From the NCBI GenBank assembly GCA_943912265.1, contig CALTTS010000035.1, positions 1 to 14,940 on the forward strand: 14,940 bases of DNA. Direction: 5' to 3'. The notes beneath the pieces are model-generated. The model ran no database searches and was not told the origin of the DNA. It worked only from the letters and a program-made list of their open reading frames with translations. The position numbers were made by a program, and so were the translations under genes. Source of the DNA: an uncultured Xanthomonas sp. Its GTDB lineage: Bacteria; Pseudomonadota; Gammaproteobacteria; Xanthomonadales; Xanthomonadaceae. Position 1 is the stretch's first letter; each line of letters begins with the position of its first letter. Shown in pieces: positions 14,286-14,940 of the stretch.

Positions 14286-14940
14286 ATGTACGATTCGTTC
14301 TCCACCCGCAGCCAGCTCGCGGTCAACGGCAAGACCTACGCGTACTTCAGCCTGCCCCGGCTGGGCGAGCGCTTCGACATCGCCCGCCTGCCCTATTCGA
14401 TGAAGATCCTGCTGGAGAACCTGCTCCGGCACGAGGACGGCGGCATCACCGTCGGCAAGGACCACATCGAGGCGGTCGCGCAGTGGGATCCCAGGGCCGA
14501 GCCGGACACCGAGATCGCCTTCATGCCGGCGCGCGTGGTGCTGCAGGACTTCACCGGCGTGCCCTGCGTGGTGGACCTGGCGGCGATGCGCGACGCGGTG
14601 GTCAAGCTCGGCGGCAACGCCGACCAGATCAATCCGCTGATCCCCTCCGAACTGGTGATCGACCATTCCATCCAGGTGGACGTGTTCGGCAAGCCCGACG
14701 CGCTCGACCTCAACGGCCAGATCGAGTTCAAGCGCAACAAGGAGCGCTACAGCTTCCTGCGCTGGGGCCAGAAGGCCTTCGACAACTTCAAGGTGGTGCC
14801 GCCCAACACCGGCATCGTCCACCAGGTGAACCTGGAACGGCTGGCGCGCGTGGTGATGACGACCGAGCACGACGGCACCGCCCTGGCCTATCCGGACACG
14901 GTGTTCGGCACCGACTCGCACACCACGATGATCAACGGCA
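14286..14940 (+). CDS. acnA: Aconitate hydratase A, N-terminal part (runs off the window)
   Basis: 218 codons are open to the window end without a stop. The start MYDSFSTRSQLAVNGKTYAY and the blocks YSMKILLENLLR, FMPARVVLQDFTGVPCVVDL and ALAYPDTVFGTDSHTTMING are those of AcnA/IRP-type aconitases. DSHTTM carries active-site Asp and His residues. The cluster cysteines lie downstream, beyond the window. AGGAG at 14274-14278 precedes the ATG by 7 nt. It is divergent from the vapBC-acnB group; 145 nt separate the acnA and antitoxin starts and must hold both promoters. I see no clear -35/-10 for acnA. AcnA is usually the stress-resistant aconitase and AcnB the main TCA-cycle enzyme. In Xanthomonas an aconitase of this type is known as RpfA. 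Confidence 0.93.
   Translation, partial: MYDSFSTRSQLAVNGKTYAYFSLPRLGERFDIARLPYSMKILLENLLRHEDGGITVGKDHIEAVAQWDPRAEPDTEIAFMPARVVLQDFTGVPCVVDLAAMRDAVVKLGGNADQINPLIPSELVIDHSIQVDVFGKPDALDLNGQIEFKRNKERYSFLRWGQKAFDNFKVVPPNTGIVHQVNLERLARVVMTTEHDGTALAYPDTVFGTDSHTTMING

Noticed and set aside
1..14940. CRISPR arrays, tRNA/rRNA genes, insertion sequences, prophage
   Set aside because: No spaced direct repeats, cloverleaf or rRNA stretches, transposase or phage genes were seen. The only long repeat is the OB-fold pair.

Overview
The window is GC-rich (roughly two thirds G+C by eye) and densely coding, with the gene content of a flagellated gammaproteobacterium of the Xanthomonadaceae/Lysobacteraceae type (Xanthomonas, Lysobacter, Luteimonas and relatives). 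This placement rests on the combination of tandem chemoreceptors ending in a WxxF-type tether, CheR-CheD-CheB with a GGDEF/EAL protein, and nearby acnA/acnB. It is inference from gene content, not a database match.

Left part (1-10587, all + strand): a chemotaxis and cyclic-di-GMP cluster. It starts with the 3' end of a methyl-accepting chemotaxis protein (MCP). Next come a YcgR-type PilZ flagellar brake, CheW, two tandem exported OB-fold-like proteins of unknown function, and a complete 798-residue MCP (HAMP-PAS-HAMP-HAMP). A tightly packed cheR-cheD-cheB-phosphodiesterase operon follows. CheR/CheD and CheD/CheB overlap by 4 nt, and the phosphodiesterase starts 8 nt after cheB. Three strong matches to the flagellar sigma-28 (FliA) consensus, T(A/C)AAGTC-N11-GCCGAT, sit upstream of ycgR, cheW and the second OB-fold gene. 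The cluster therefore looks like late (class III) flagellar genes. Both MCPs end in a WQEF tether and CheR has the GTGPNEG loop of tether-binding CheRs, which gives a coherent adaptation module. CheA, CheY and CheZ are not in the window. The c-di-GMP arm has an effector (YcgR) and a PAS-PAS-GAF-GGDEF-EAL enzyme with a degenerate GGDEF and an intact EAL site.

Right part (10803-14940): a strong stem-loop terminator separates the convergent phosphodiesterase and acnB. On the - strand lie acnB (aconitase B), then upstream of it a VapC-like PIN-domain toxin and an AbrB/VapB-like antitoxin. The antitoxin has a near-consensus sigma-70 promoter (TTGAGT-17-TATAAT) overlapped by an imperfect palindrome that could be its operator. 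Divergently, acnA (aconitase A) begins on the + strand and runs off the end.

The most unusual observations are three. The two OB-fold genes have different promoter regions and signal peptides but share a 265-bp stretch with no nucleotide differences. One of them carries a sigma-28 promoter, which ties an uncharacterised exported protein to the flagellar regulon. A toxin-antitoxin pair sits directly upstream of acnB with no visible terminator between them.
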